From NCBI RefSeq assembly GCF_001656035.1, contig NZ_CP010029.1, positions 896,885 through 960,884 on the forward strand: DNA of 64,000 nucleotides. Direction: 5' to 3'. The translations under genes and the position numbers were made by a program. Under the pieces are notes generated by a model, which worked only from the letters and a program-made list of their open reading frames with translations, did no database searches and had not been told where the DNA came from. This DNA comes from Yersinia entomophaga (lineage in GTDB: Bacteria; Pseudomonadota; Gammaproteobacteria; Enterobacterales; Enterobacteriaceae). This document shows, piece after piece, positions 8,427-21,413 of this stretch (position 1 is the first letter of the stretch; every line of letters starts with the position of its first letter).

Positions 8427-9434
8427 TCAGTGATAGCCCTGATCGTGATTGATTTTTCCCCGGAACACGTAGTAGCTCCAGAAGGTATAAACCAGAATGA
8501 TCGGGATAATAAACAGCGCGCCGACCAGCATAAAGCCGAGGCTTTGCATGGGCGCAGCGGCGGCCCAGAAAGTAATGGATGGCGGAATCAGATAAGGCCA
8601 GACGCTGATGCCCAAACCGCTGTAGCCGAGGAATACCAGTAGCAGCGTCAGCAGGAAGGGCGCATAGTGGCCGCGATTTTTGACGCTGCGCAACAGCGCC
8701 CAGGTGGCGACCAACACCAGAATAGGCACCGGCAGGAACCAGTACAGATTAGGCAAACTAAACCAACGTTCGGCAATTTGCGGGTGCGCCAACGGCGTCC
8801 ACAGGCTAATCGCGCCGATAACCAGCAGTAGGAGTAAGGTCAGCGGCGTAGCCAAGCGCAGCATGGTATCTTGTAAATGGCCTTCGGTTTTCATCACCAA
8901 CCAGGTACAGCCCAACAGCGAGTAAGCCACGACCAGCCCCAAGCCGGAGAACAGAGCGAAAGGCGTCAACCAGTCGAAAGAACCGCCGGTATAGGCGCGG
9001 CCCGTGACTTCAAACCCGTTGATAAAGGCGCCCAGAACCACGCCTTGGGTAAAGGTAGCCAGCAATGATCCGCCAATAAACGCTTTATCCCAGATATGCT
9101 GTTTTTCCGGCGTAGCCTTAAAGCGAAATTCGAAGGCGACACCACGGAAAATCAGCCCTAATAGCATCAAGGTGAGAGGGATGGTTAGCGCGTCCAAAAT
9201 CACCGCATAGGCCAAGGGGAATGCGCCAAACAGCGCCGCCCCGCCAAGAACCAGCCAGGTTTCGTTACCATCCCAAACTGGGGCTACGCTGTTCATCATC
9301 AAATCTCTATCACGGCTGTCTTTCACCAACGGGAAAAGCATGCCGATGCCTAGATCGAAACCATCCATCACCACATACATCATGGTGCTGAAAACAATAA
9401 TAACGAACCAGATTAGTGGAAGATCCATACCCAT
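8427..9434 (-). CDS. cydB: Cytochrome bd-type (cyanide-insensitive) ubiquinol oxidase subunit II
   Basis: A 335-residue polytopic inner-membrane protein, subunit II of a bd-type quinol oxidase. It starts MGMDLPLIWFVIIVFSTMMYVVMDGFDLGIGMLFP, with the conserved DGFDLGIG motif, and carries WDGNETWLVLGGAALFGAFP and the GFEVTGRAYTGG stretch. It is shorter than E. coli CydB (379) and matches the CIO subclass length. The gene starts 2 bp after the cydA stop codon, so the two are translationally coupled. The reaction is reduction of oxygen to water with electrons from ubiquinol, aiding growth at low oxygen or with respiratory inhibitors such as cyanide, sulfide or nitric oxide. Confidence 0.92.
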   Translation of the reverse strand: MGMDLPLIWFVIIVFSTMMYVVMDGFDLGIGMLFPLVKDSRDRDLMMNSVAPVWDGNETWLVLGGAALFGAFPLAYAVILDALTIPLTLMLLGLIFRGVAFEFRFKATPEKQHIWDKAFIGGSLLATFTQGVVLGAFINGFEVTGRAYTGGSFDWLTPFALFSGLGLVVAYSLLGCTWLVMKTEGHLQDTMLRLATPLTLLLLLVIGAISLWTPLAHPQIAERWFSLPNLYWFLPVPILVLVATWALLRSVKNRGHYAPFLLTLLLVFLGYSGLGISVWPYLIPPSITFWAAAAPMQSLGFMLVGALFIIPIILVYTFWSYYVFRGKINHDQGYH

Positions 9435-9436
9435 AA

Positions 9437-10870
9437 TTAGCTCCTGCGGCTTTCAGAATGGTTATTGTCTAGGCTGTCACTGACGGCGGACAGCGGTCGT
9501 GCCGGAGTACGCTGTTGGCCTGGGCCGCCTTGTTCCGGTGAATCACCTTCGTGTTTGACCGGGCCTTTGCGAATCAGGCGCATCATGTAGGCGTAACCCA
9601 CGCCAAACACCGAGCAATACACCAGCAGGAAGGCGAGTAGCGTGATGCTCATATGGATTTCGCCGTGGCCGGAAACCGCATCTTTAGTTCGCATCAACCC
9701 ATAGACTACCCAAGGCTGGCGTCCCATTTCAGTGGTAAACCATCCGGCCAGCAAAGCGATCAAACCGGACGGTCCCATCCACAGGATAAAATTTAGGAAA
9801 GCTCGGTTTTGGTATAAACCGCCGCGCCAGCGTAACCACAGACTCCACACGCCAGCCACAATCATCAACATCCCCAATGCCACCATAATACGGAAGGCCC
9901 AGAACACCGCGGGTACGTTAGGGCGATCTTCTGGCGGGAAGGATTTCAGCGCGGGCACCTGTTTATCCAGGCTGTGAGTCAGAATCAGGCTACCCAAATA
10001 GGGGATTTCCAGAGCGAAATGGTTTTTTTCCTGCTCCATATCCGGCAGACCGAAAAGCACCAACGGCGTTGCCTCGCCGGGATGATTCTCCCAATGTCCT
10101 TCGATAGCGGCAATTTTAGCTGGCTGATATTTCAGCGTATTCAAGCCGTGTGCATCGCCAATCAGCGCCTGAATCGGCGCGACGATCAGCGCCATCCACA
10201 TCGCCATTGACAGCATTTTACGCATGGCGGAAGTATCGCGACCACGGAGTAAATGCCAGGCGGCAGACGCCCCGACAAAGAAGGCGGAGGACAGGAAGGC
10301 GGCGGTAGACATGTGTGCCAATCGATAAGGGAATGACGGGTTAAAGATCACTTCAATCCAGTCCAGCGGTACCACCTGCCCGTTCACCACTTCAAAGCCT
10401 TGCGGCGTTTGCATCCAGCTATTGGAGGCTAAAATCCAGAAGGTGGACATCAGCGTGCCCAGCGCCACCATGCAGGTAGCAAAAAAGTGCAGGCCGGGGC
10501 CAACGCGATTCCAACCGAACAGCATCACACCAAGAAAACCGGCTTCGAGGAAGAAGGCGGTTAACACTTCATAAGTCAGCAAGGGGCCGGTGATACTGCC
10601 GGCAAATTCGGAGAAAAAGCTCCAATTGGTGCCGAACTGGTAGGCCATAACCAAACCGGACACCACGCCCATGCCGAAGTTAACCGCAAAGATTTTCGAC
10701 CAGAAATGGTAAAGATCGCGGTAATCCTGATTTTTGGTTTTTAGCCACAGTCCTTCCAGCACCGCCAGAAAGCTGGCTAAACCGATAGTGATTGCCGGAA
10801 AAATAATGTGAAACGAAACGGTGAAAGCGAACTGAATGCGGGCCAGTTCTAGTGCAGTTAACCCAAACAT
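9437..10870 (-). CDS. cydA: Cytochrome bd-type (cyanide-insensitive) ubiquinol oxidase subunit I
   Basis: A 477-residue inner-membrane subunit that carries the haems. Expected ligands are visible: the His of SFHIIFP (H21), the His of YRLAHMSTAAF near 185 and the Met of TTEMGRQPW near 390. The quinol-binding Q-loop signature KYQPAKIAAIEGHWE (Lys and Glu retained) is present, but the loop is short, as in the CIO (cyanide-insensitive) class and unlike E. coli CydA (522 residues). The C-terminal tail is polar and disordered. It is the first gene of a three-gene operon (cydA-cydB-small subunit). A MocR-type regulator is divergent 290 bp away and could control it; this is inference. Confidence 0.92.
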   Translation of the reverse strand: MFGLTALELARIQFAFTVSFHIIFPAITIGLASFLAVLEGLWLKTKNQDYRDLYHFWSKIFAVNFGMGVVSGLVMAYQFGTNWSFFSEFAGSITGPLLTYEVLTAFFLEAGFLGVMLFGWNRVGPGLHFFATCMVALGTLMSTFWILASNSWMQTPQGFEVVNGQVVPLDWIEVIFNPSFPYRLAHMSTAAFLSSAFFVGASAAWHLLRGRDTSAMRKMLSMAMWMALIVAPIQALIGDAHGLNTLKYQPAKIAAIEGHWENHPGEATPLVLFGLPDMEQEKNHFALEIPYLGSLILTHSLDKQVPALKSFPPEDRPNVPAVFWAFRIMVALGMLMIVAGVWSLWLRWRGGLYQNRAFLNFILWMGPSGLIALLAGWFTTEMGRQPWVVYGLMRTKDAVSGHGEIHMSITLLAFLLVYCSVFGVGYAYMMRLIRKGPVKHEGDSPEQGGPGQQRTPARPLSAVSDSLDNNHSESRRS

Positions 10871-11160
10871 AGGGACCCCTTATCAAACATGGTACTTCCT
10901 TTTATTTTTCATAGCGGTATATCGCAATAACGCGGCAGGTGATGGTTATCGCCGTGAAACAGATAGCGCCGAACCGGAAAACCCTGTCCCTGTGGGAGAA
11001 TTATTCGAGGCAATTGCTGAGATCCTAAACCGGTCATGCGGCGGGTTCATCAATGCCCGAGGCGGTTTTTCGGGCTGGCGGGCTTGGCAGCAAGTTAACC
11101 ACAGGTTAAAGTAGGTATAATAGTGACAGTTAACGCAATATTACCTATAACAGATGAATT
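10871..11160. other. Divergent promoter region, cydA / MocR regulator
   Basis: The 290 bp between the oxidase operon and the regulator gene must hold both promoters. I see no clear FNR, ArcA or Fur site. A broken reading frame (10836-11114) overlaps cydA antisense and is not considered a gene. Confidence 0.4.
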
Positions 11161-12579
11161 ATGACCCGATATGAGCAATTAGCCAGCCAGATTCGTACCC
11201 AAATTCAGTCAAAAGTATGGCAGGCCGGGGATAAACTGCCATCGCTACGAGAAAGTTGTAAGCAATCTGGGCTGAGTCTGATGACGGTGGTGCAGTCATA
11301 CCAACTGCTGGAAAGTCAGGGCTGGATCGTGGCGCGGCCGCAGTCTGGTTACTATGTGGCATCTCGACCTACCCAACTACCGCAGCCGCAACGCGGTACC
11401 AAGCTGCATTTGTCCGAGCAGGTAGATATCAACGCCTTTATCTTTGATGTGCTACAGGCGGGGAAAGATTCGGCGATTATCCCATTTGGTTCTGCTTTCC
11501 CCGATCCCAGTTTGTTACTGCAACCGCGGTTATCCAAAGCGCTGGCCAGCGTAGCGCGGAAAATATCGCCACAAAGCTCGGTCACTAACCTGCCGCCGGG
11601 TAACGAGAGCCTGCGAAGGAATATTGCCCAACGCTACGCCGCCAGCGGTATGAATGTTTCGCCGGAAGAAATTGTGATTACCGCGGGCGCAATGGAGTCT
11701 CTGAGCCTGAGTTTGCAGGCGGTGACGGAGCCGGGAGACTGGGTCGTGATTGAATCGCCGGCATTTTATGGCGCATTACAGGCCATCGAGCGTTTGCGAT
11801 TAAAAGCCATTGCCATTACCACTCATCCGCAGTTGGGTATCGATCTGGATTCTTTGGAGCAGGTTATCGGCCAATATCCGATTAAAGCTTGCTGGCTGAT
11901 GACTCATTTCCAGAATCCGCTGGGTTCCACCATGCCGTGGAGCCATAAACAGCGGTTGGTCAACCTGTTACAGCAGAATAATATCTCGCTAATAGAAGAT
12001 GACGTGTATGGCGAGCTGTATTTTGGTGCGGAACGACCACTGCCCGCCAAGGCGTTGGATCAGCATCGTCAAATTTTGCACTGTTCCTCCTTTTCCAAAT
12101 GTCTGGCACCCGGTTTTCGCGTCGGGTGGGTGGCTGCGGGGGCTCACGCTCAGCGTATTCAGCATTTACAACTGATGAGCACCGTATCTGCCAGTGTGCC
12201 CACTCAACTGGCTATTGCCGATTATCTCACTCAAGGTGGGTACGATACGCATCTGCGCCGCCTGCGGCGGGTGATGGAACAGCGATTGAACACCATGCAT
12301 CAGGCGGTTGCAGAAGCTTTCCCGCAAAACGTGAAAATCAGTCATCCCGGCGGTGGTTTCTTTTTATGGGTAGAAATGGAACCGCCGTTTAATACCAATG
12401 AACTTTATCTACGCGCGTTAGAGCAGGGGATCAGCATTGCGCCAGGGAGGATGTTCACTACCGGGAAGCAGTTTGATCACTGTTTCCGCCTCAATGCCTC
12501 CTTCCCATGGAGCAGCCACAGCGAGCAGGCTATTAAAACCCTCGGCCAACTGGTTTATCAGCTCAGTGCGCGTCGTTAG
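11161..12579 (+). CDS. MocR-type transcriptional regulator (GntR HTH plus aminotransferase-like domain)
   Basis: A 472-residue MocR/PdxR-class regulator. Residues 1-70 are a GntR winged helix (MTRYEQLASQIRTQI, AGDKLPSLRESCKQSGLSLMTVVQSYQLLESQGW), and about 95-470 is a fold-type I aminotransferase-like domain with SFSKCLAPGFRVGW, whose Lys should bind pyridoxal phosphate. Such proteins use PLP or an amino compound as effector rather than doing catalysis. Length and order resemble E. coli YdcR (468). Target genes are unknown; the divergent bd-oxidase operon is the nearest candidate and the gene itself may be autoregulated. Confidence 0.87.
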   Translation: MTRYEQLASQIRTQIQSKVWQAGDKLPSLRESCKQSGLSLMTVVQSYQLLESQGWIVARPQSGYYVASRPTQLPQPQRGTKLHLSEQVDINAFIFDVLQAGKDSAIIPFGSAFPDPSLLLQPRLSKALASVARKISPQSSVTNLPPGNESLRRNIAQRYAASGMNVSPEEIVITAGAMESLSLSLQAVTEPGDWVVIESPAFYGALQAIERLRLKAIAITTHPQLGIDLDSLEQVIGQYPIKACWLMTHFQNPLGSTMPWSHKQRLVNLLQQNNISLIEDDVYGELYFGAERPLPAKALDQHRQILHCSSFSKCLAPGFRVGWVAAGAHAQRIQHLQLMSTVSASVPTQLAIADYLTQGGYDTHLRRLRRVMEQRLNTMHQAVAEAFPQNVKISHPGGGFFLWVEMEPPFNTNELYLRALEQGISIAPGRMFTTGKQFDHCFRLNASFPWSSHSEQAIKTLGQLVYQLSARR

Positions 12580-13018
12580 AGAGGGATATTCACAGCGCGA
12601 ACACGCTTAACTCTTTTCCAACCAAATCGCGGGTGAGAATAATGCTCACCCATCGACCTGCTACCAGACACAAATTCGACAGAACAAACGCACTAAATTG
12701 ACGCATTCACCGCCCATATATAGGGCGTTAGCATACACGCCTGTTATTATTGTGTTGCATAAATGTGATCGTGCAGAGCAAAAATAGAACTTCACATTAT
12801 TTGAATAATGTTTCGCCTAGCCCCCGGTAATTACGCCATTCCTTGATAAATTAATGCACGATAAATTGCATCTTTTGCATAATTATGCATTTTAAACTCT
12901 TGTTTTTACGAAAAAAATACATTTTATTCACATATTGGGCTTGCTAGCATAAAAGCTGCTCTACACTTTATATCAAGTGAATCTGTTTCATTCTGAATAG
13001 TTAACAGGATATACGAAA
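12580..13018. other. Upstream region of the ast operon
   Basis: About 440 bp of AT-rich DNA without genes before the structured leader of astC. It contains an ArgR-like palindrome (listed separately) and several TTGCA stretches. In E. coli this operon uses sigma-54 with NtrC plus ArgR; I looked for the GG-N10-GC sigma-54 signature and found no convincing match. Confidence 0.4.
12876..12889. promoter_or_regulatory. ArgR-like operator palindrome
   Basis: TGCATAATTATGCA is a perfect 14-bp palindrome that differs from the ARG-box core TGAATAATTATTCA only by one symmetric A-to-C change in each arm. It lies about 290 bp upstream of astC, an operon that ArgR activates with arginine in E. coli. ArgR usually needs two boxes; a second is not obvious. 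Confidence 0.5.
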
Positions 13019-13107
13019 GGCGACTCAATCGACTTCGGTAGTCGCCATTTCGCGACATAACATGTTACCTCCGCCGTACTCACTCCATCAATGTGAGGCG
13101 ACGGCGG
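13019..13107 (+). other. Two hairpins in the astC 5' leader
   Basis: Hairpin 1 pairs GGCGACT (13019-13025) with AGTCGCC (13040-13046); a second copy CGACT at 13030-13034 could pair with the same right arm, giving alternative folds. Hairpin 2 pairs CCGCCGT (13071-13077) and CTCAC (13079-13083) with GTGAG (13093-13097) and ACGGCGG (13101-13107). Neither is followed by a T-run. They lie 70-160 bp before the astC start and could affect translation or stability of the mRNA. Confidence 0.45.
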
Positions 13108-13137
13108 CAAAAGAGAGTGCCATTGGCTCGCCAGTAA

Positions 13138-14409
<1,272 letters not shown>

Positions 14410-14438
14410 GATTAACGCCGTAAAAAAGGACCTTGATT

Positions 14439-16960
<2,522 letters not shown>

Positions 16961-16979
16961 GCCGCGGCGGAGAAGCCCT

Positions 16980-18335
16980 ATGGCAGGATATGAATTAAAT
17001 CTCGATGGATTGGTCGGGCTAACTCATCACTATGCTGGATTATCTTTCGGCAATGAAGCCTCGACTCAGCATAAAAATAGCCTGTCCAATCCGAAGCTGG
17101 CGGCTAAACAAGGCTTGTTGAAAATGAAAACGCTGGCGGATCTGGGTTACCCGCAGGGCGTGATGCCGCCGCAGGAACGGCCATTCTTACCCGCTTTACG
17201 GCAGCTAGGGTTCAGCGGTTCTGATGGGCAGGTTTTGAGTCAGGTAGTGCGGGAAGCGCCCAGACTCTTGTCTGCGGTAAGTTCGGCTTCTTCTATGTGG
17301 ACTGCCAATGCTGCAACTGTCTCCCCATCGGCGGATAGCGCCGACGGTCGGGTGCATTTTACCGCCGCCAATTTGAACAATAAATTCCATCGGGCAATCG
17401 AGGCGGAAACAACGAGCGCGCTATTGCAGCGTATTTTCAATCATCATCGTCACTTTGTTCATCATCAGGCGCTGCCGGGAGGGGAACTGTTTGGTGATGA
17501 AGGCGCTGCCAACCATAACCGCCTCGGCGGTGATTACGATCGGCCAGGGGTGCAAGTGTTCGTCTACGGTAGGCGGGGTATGACGACCGGTTCTGCCCCG
17601 AGTCGTTATCCGGCGCGACAAACGCTTGAAGCCAGTCAGGCCGTGGCGCGATTGCATCAGCTGGATCCCGGTCGCACATTTTTCCTTCAGCAAAATCCAG
17701 AGGTTATCGATCGCGGTGTCTTTCATAACGATGTCATCGCGGTCAGCAATCAACAGGTTCTTTTTTACCATCAACAGGCTTTTATGGCGGGGGACAGTGC
17801 TCTGGAACCATTGCGCCGCCAAATGGGCGAAATGGAGTATCAGCTAGACGCCATACAAGTGCCGACGGAGCGAGTTTCGGTGGCTGATGCGGTCTCTACC
17901 TACCTGTTTAACAGTCAGTTACTGCGTAAGAACAACGGAAAAATGCTTCTGGTGATTCCGCAGGAGTCGCGGGATCACGCGGGTGTCTGGCGCTATTTAT
18001 CCGAGTTAGTGGCGAGCGGCGGGGCGATTGACGAAATCAAGGTTTTCGATCTGCGGGAAAGTATGCGCAACGGCGGCGGCCCGGCCTGTCTGCGGCTGCG
18101 GGTCGCGCTGAACGAAACTGAACTTAAGGCGGTGAATCCTCGCGTAATGATGACCCCCGCTCTTTTTGCCACGCTCAATGATTGGGTCGATCGTCATTAT
18201 CGCGATCGATTGCAGCTCAGTGATTTGGCCGATCCGCAATTACTACAGGAAGGGCATCAGGCGCTGGACGAATTGACGCGGATTCTGGATTTGGGATCGG
18301 TGTACCACTTTCAGCAAAACTCATTTCATGGATGA
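16980..18335 (+). CDS. astB: N-succinylarginine dihydrolase AstB
   Basis: A 451-residue amidinotransferase-superfamily hydrolase, second step of the AST pathway: succinylarginine is hydrolysed twice to succinylornithine, two ammonia and CO2. The start region [19 protein letters not shown], the block [13 protein letters not shown] and the C-terminal [11 protein letters not shown] with the catalytic Cys are conserved with E. coli AstB (447 residues). It begins 19 bp after astD, in the usual order astC-A-D-B-E. Confidence 0.94.
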   Translation: MAGYELNLDGLVGLTHHYAGLSFGNEASTQHKNSLSNPKLAAKQGLLKMKTLADLGYPQGVMPPQERPFLPALRQLGFSGSDGQVLSQVVREAPRLLSAVSSASSMWTANAATVSPSADSADGRVHFTAANLNNKFHRAIEAETTSALLQRIFNHHRHFVHHQALPGGELFGDEGAANHNRLGGDYDRPGVQVFVYGRRGMTTGSAPSRYPARQTLEASQAVARLHQLDPGRTFFLQQNPEVIDRGVFHNDVIAVSNQQVLFYHQQAFMAGDSALEPLRRQMGEMEYQLDAIQVPTERVSVADAVSTYLFNSQLLRKNNGKMLLVIPQESRDHAGVWRYLSELVASGGAIDEIKVFDLRESMRNGGGPACLRLRVALNETELKAVNPRVMMTPALFATLNDWVDRHYRDRLQLSDLADPQLLQEGHQALDELTRILDLGSVYHFQQNSFHG

Positions 18336-18347
18336 TAAGGAGTCTTC

Positions 18348-19343
18348 ATGTTGGATTTGTTAACTCTGACTTTATCTGCGCGTCAACCGGTGAACGATCA
18401 GGGGAGAACGGCACAGTTTCGCTGGCATTGGCTGGGAGAAGGCATGCTGGAACTGTGCCCGTTAGGCGAATATCAACAGGCGGTAGTGCTGTCTGCCGGT
18501 ATTCACGGTAATGAAACTGCGCCGATCGAGCTGCTAAATCAATTGGTTGGCGATTTGTTTCTTGGACGCCTCCAGTTAAATGTTCGCTTGCTGATTTTAT
18601 TGGGAAATCCTGCGGCGATTCGCGTCGCAAAGCGTTATCTCGAACATGATATCAATCGGATGTTTGGCGGCCGCCATCAGGACTTTCCTGAATCTATCGA
18701 AAGAGAGCGAGCTCAGATAGTGGAACAGGCCGTTTCCCAATTTTTTAGCACTGAAAAGGTGCATCAGCGGCTGCATTATGATTTACACACGGCAATTCGT
18801 GGTTCCTATCATACTCGTTTCGGCTTACTGCCTTATCAGGGGCGTCCGTATTCATCAGAGTTATATCGCTGGCTACAGCATATCGAACTGGATGCCTTAG
18901 TCATGCATACCTCTGCAGGGGGAACCTTTTCCAATTACACCAGTGAATACTGGGAGGCAGACAGTTGTACGCTAGAGCTGGGGAAAGCGTTACCGTTTGG
19001 ACAGAACGACTTGGCTCAATTCGCTGGAATCAATCGAGGATTGCAGGGGCTAGTTAGCGGCGCACCTTTGCCGGAAAGGGCGCCGGATGCGCCGATGTTG
19101 TTGTATCGCGTGGTGAAATCTTTGATCAAAACCGATGCAAACTTCTGTTTGCACGTGGCCGACGAAACCCTCAATTTTGCGCGTTTTGCCTACGGGCGAT
19201 TGTTAATGGAGCAGTCCAGTGGAAATTACCGGGTCGAACATCCTTACGAATGGCTATTGTTTCCCAATCCGCACGTTGCCCAAGGACTGCGCGCGGGCCT
19301 GATGCTGGTGCGCATGGACGAAACGGAGCTACCGCAACGCTAA
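18348..19343 (+). CDS. astE: Succinylglutamate desuccinylase AstE
   Basis: A 331-residue zinc hydrolase of the AstE/aspartoacylase family, last AST step, releasing glutamate and succinate. The zinc ligands and catalytic residues are visible: AGIHGNETAPIELL (His and Glu), YDLHTAIRGS (His) and the C-terminal CTLELGKALPFG with the catalytic Glu. It starts 12 bp after astB with AAGGAG before the ATG. It closes the operon; a long hairpin follows at 19403-19438. Confidence 0.94.
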   Translation: MLDLLTLTLSARQPVNDQGRTAQFRWHWLGEGMLELCPLGEYQQAVVLSAGIHGNETAPIELLNQLVGDLFLGRLQLNVRLLILLGNPAAIRVAKRYLEHDINRMFGGRHQDFPESIERERAQIVEQAVSQFFSTEKVHQRLHYDLHTAIRGSYHTRFGLLPYQGRPYSSELYRWLQHIELDALVMHTSAGGTFSNYTSEYWEADSCTLELGKALPFGQNDLAQFAGINRGLQGLVSGAPLPERAPDAPMLLYRVVKSLIKTDANFCLHVADETLNFARFAYGRLLMEQSSGNYRVEHPYEWLLFPNPHVAQGLRAGLMLVRMDETELPQR

Positions 19344-19351
19344 CAGCATAT

Positions 19352-19387
19352 GAATTTAAGGAATATAAGAAATATAAGAAATATAAG
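19352..19387 (+). repeat. Four-copy 9-bp tandem repeat after astE
   Basis: The units GAATTTAAG, GAATATAAG, AAATATAAG and AAATATAAG follow one another without a gap, beginning 9 bp after the astE stop codon. The tract is AT-rich and purine-biased on this strand. Confidence 0.7.
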
Positions 19388-19402
19388 GAAAGGAGAGCTG
19401 TG

Positions 19403-19438
19403 TGTCAGGTGGCAATGAATACCGATTGCCACCTGACA
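19403..19438 (+). terminator. Long hairpin after the ast operon
   Basis: A perfect 14-bp stem (TGTCAGGTGGCAAT with its complement) and an 8-base loop lie 60 bp after astE. No T-run follows, so it may protect the mRNA 3' end or assist Rho-dependent termination rather than being a classical intrinsic terminator. Confidence 0.6.
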
Positions 19439-20169
19439 TACAGAGTGTATTAATGAAATTAGTTAATGCATTAAATGTTAAAATTAATCACGCAGGTTAA
19501 TATCACTTTCGGACAGGCAGGTTCAGCACTCTGTAATAGTAATGTCATAATAATACCTGCTAGATTAAAACCAGTGTTTAATACTGCTTAAATTCTCATT
19601 ATTAGCATAATCATCACATCAAATAATGCATGAGTGGCACGTTGTTATTGATGATTTTATTAACTGCTTAATTAACCATGCGATTTATAAAGTTATTATT
19701 TCTCTCAATTAACGCTTTCCTATTGGGATTGGCTTTAGGTGAATCATTCATTTATTTTTGCATTGCTTCAAAGAACAGAAATAATTTTGCTGATCTGAAT
19801 GTTTACAATAGCAGGGCGCAATAGCCTCAAATTTTTCATCATGTTGACCATGCCGCATAAAAAAGAAACAAAAAGAAACACTTGTGCACTATTTTGGTGC
19901 GGTCGCACTCTTTTGGATATCCGTGTTTGCATTAAATTCATTAATAATCAGTGTATTATAAAAGTTCCTCAAAACACATTTTGTTACAATTAATAAACTG
20001 TTTATGACGATATTTCTGCAATTTTTCCATTTTATCTTTTTTCGCTTAATGCTAATGTCTCTTGGCTTTACATTTATTTGTCACTATAAAAAATTAAAAC
20101 TTAACCACTAGGCCGCTCAAATATATTTGATGGCGATGAGTTAAATTTATATAAAATTCAAGGAAAATA
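19439..20169. other. Long AT-rich upstream region of the porin gene
   Basis: About 730 bp without a recognisable gene, typical in length for OmpR-controlled porins. TTTACATTTATTTGTCAC near 20068-20085 resembles an OmpR-binding stretch and lies about 90 bp before the start codon. I looked for a micF-like antisense RNA gene upstream and did not see one. The open frame at 19799-19993 has no good start and seems fortuitous. Confidence 0.4.
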
Positions 20170-21267
20170 ATGATGAAACGCAGTGTTCTGGCCCTGGCCG
20201 TCTCCTTAAGCTTGATCCCATCGCTGTCTAACGCAGCTGAAATCTATAATAAAGATGGTAATAAACTTGACCTGTATGGTCGTGTGGCTGCGAAACATCT
20301 GTTCAGCAAAGATAAAGGAAGCGACGGTGACTTCACTTACGTCCGTTTAGGTTTTAAAGGCGAAACTCAAATTAATAGCCAACTGACCGGTTACGGTCAG
20401 TGGGAATATAACATTCAGGCTAACAACGCTGAATCTCAAGGTGATAAAGGCAATAAAACCCGTCTGGGCTTTGCCGGTCTGAAATTTGCTGAATTCGGTT
20501 CATTCGATTACGGTCGTAACTACGGCGTAGTGTATGACACGCTGGCGTATACCGATATGCTCCCTGAGTTCGGCGGTGATTCCATGTCCTTCACCGACAA
20601 CAACATGACAGGCCGTTCTACCGGTTTAGCCACTTACCGTAACAGCAATTTCTTCGGTCTGGTTGAAGGCTTGAACGTTGCCGTTCAGTACCAAGGTAAA
20701 AATGACGAAACGCTGGTTGGCGCGAACAATGGCCGTGCAATTCAGAAAGCTAACGGCGACGGTTTTGGTCTGTCCGTTGACTATCAGGATATCGGTGGTT
20801 CAGGTATCGGCGCTGCGGCATCTTACTCTTCTTCCAACCGTACTTTAGGTCAAAAAACTCTGGCTAACAGCGCAACCGGTGATAAAGCTCAGGCATGGGC
20901 AACCGCGTTGAAATACGATGCTAACAAGGTTTACATCGCTGCGATGTACGGTGAAACTCGTAATATGACGCCATACGGCAGCGTGATCGCAACCAAAACC
21001 CAAAACGTGGAATTGGTAGCACAGTATCAGTTCGAAAACGGCATCCGTCCTTCTTTGGGTTACGTACAGTCTAAAGGCAAGGATCTGGTTGGCGTTGCTG
21101 GCGGCGATGCGGATCTGTTGAAATATGTTGATATCGGTGTGACTTACTACATCAACAAAAACCTGTACACCTACGTTGACTACCAAATCAACCAGCTGAA
21201 CGATGACAACAAACTGGGTCTGGGCACCGACGACGTAGTCGCGGCAGCGTTGGTTTACCGTTTCTAA
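20170..21267 (+). CDS. Outer membrane general porin (OmpC/OmpF family)
   Basis: A 365-residue precursor of a 16-strand trimeric porin for passive uptake of small hydrophilic solutes. A Sec signal peptide ([22 protein letters not shown]) ends before [17 protein letters not shown], the standard mature start. The constriction loop signature PEFGGDSM is present near residue 137 and the protein ends in YRF, the C-terminal Phe recognised by the BAM machinery. The choice between OmpC, OmpF and other paralogues cannot be made from sequence alone. Two strong terminators follow. Regulation by OmpR is likely from family knowledge. Confidence 0.92.
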   Translation: MMKRSVLALAVSLSLIPSLSNAAEIYNKDGNKLDLYGRVAAKHLFSKDKGSDGDFTYVRLGFKGETQINSQLTGYGQWEYNIQANNAESQGDKGNKTRLGFAGLKFAEFGSFDYGRNYGVVYDTLAYTDMLPEFGGDSMSFTDNNMTGRSTGLATYRNSNFFGLVEGLNVAVQYQGKNDETLVGANNGRAIQKANGDGFGLSVDYQDIGGSGIGAAASYSSSNRTLGQKTLANSATGDKAQAWATALKYDANKVYIAAMYGETRNMTPYGSVIATKTQNVELVAQYQFENGIRPSLGYVQSKGKDLVGVAGGDADLLKYVDIGVTYYINKNLYTYVDYQINQLNDDNKLGLGTDDVVAAALVYRF

Positions 21268-21322
21268 GTTGTCAAAGCAGTCATTATTACCCTTTTCTGT
21301 GTCGGAAATTGGTGAAAGTTAA

Positions 21323-21348
21323 GAAGCGGGGGCAACTCCGCTTTTTTA
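21323..21348 (+). terminator. Rho-independent terminator after the porin gene
   Basis: Stem AAGCGG / CCGCTT with an 8-base loop, followed by six T residues, 55 bp after the stop codon. Confidence 0.8.
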
Positions 21349-21357
21349 TTGAAAGAT

Positions 21358-21392
21358 AAAAAAGCCACCTTTGATGGGGTGGCTTTTTTTTT
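21358..21392. terminator. Bidirectional terminator between porin and hutG
   Basis: GCCACC / GGTGGC stem flanked by A-run and T-run on both sides, so it can stop transcription from either direction. It serves as the terminator of the minus-strand hutI-hutG operon and a second one for the porin. Confidence 0.85.
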
Positions 21393-21413
21393 GTTTAGCG
21401 CTCGAAGAAATGT

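Noticed and set aside
12830..13000. Sigma-54 promoter for astC
   Set aside because: No GG-N10-GC signature with acceptable flanks; TTGGGCTTGC has the wrong spacing.
17421..17822. 133-codon minus-strand frame inside astB
   Set aside because: Antisense shadow of a strongly conserved gene; no independent signals.
19800..20160. micF-like antisense RNA upstream of the porin
   Set aside because: I found no recognisable micF sequence or terminator in this interval.
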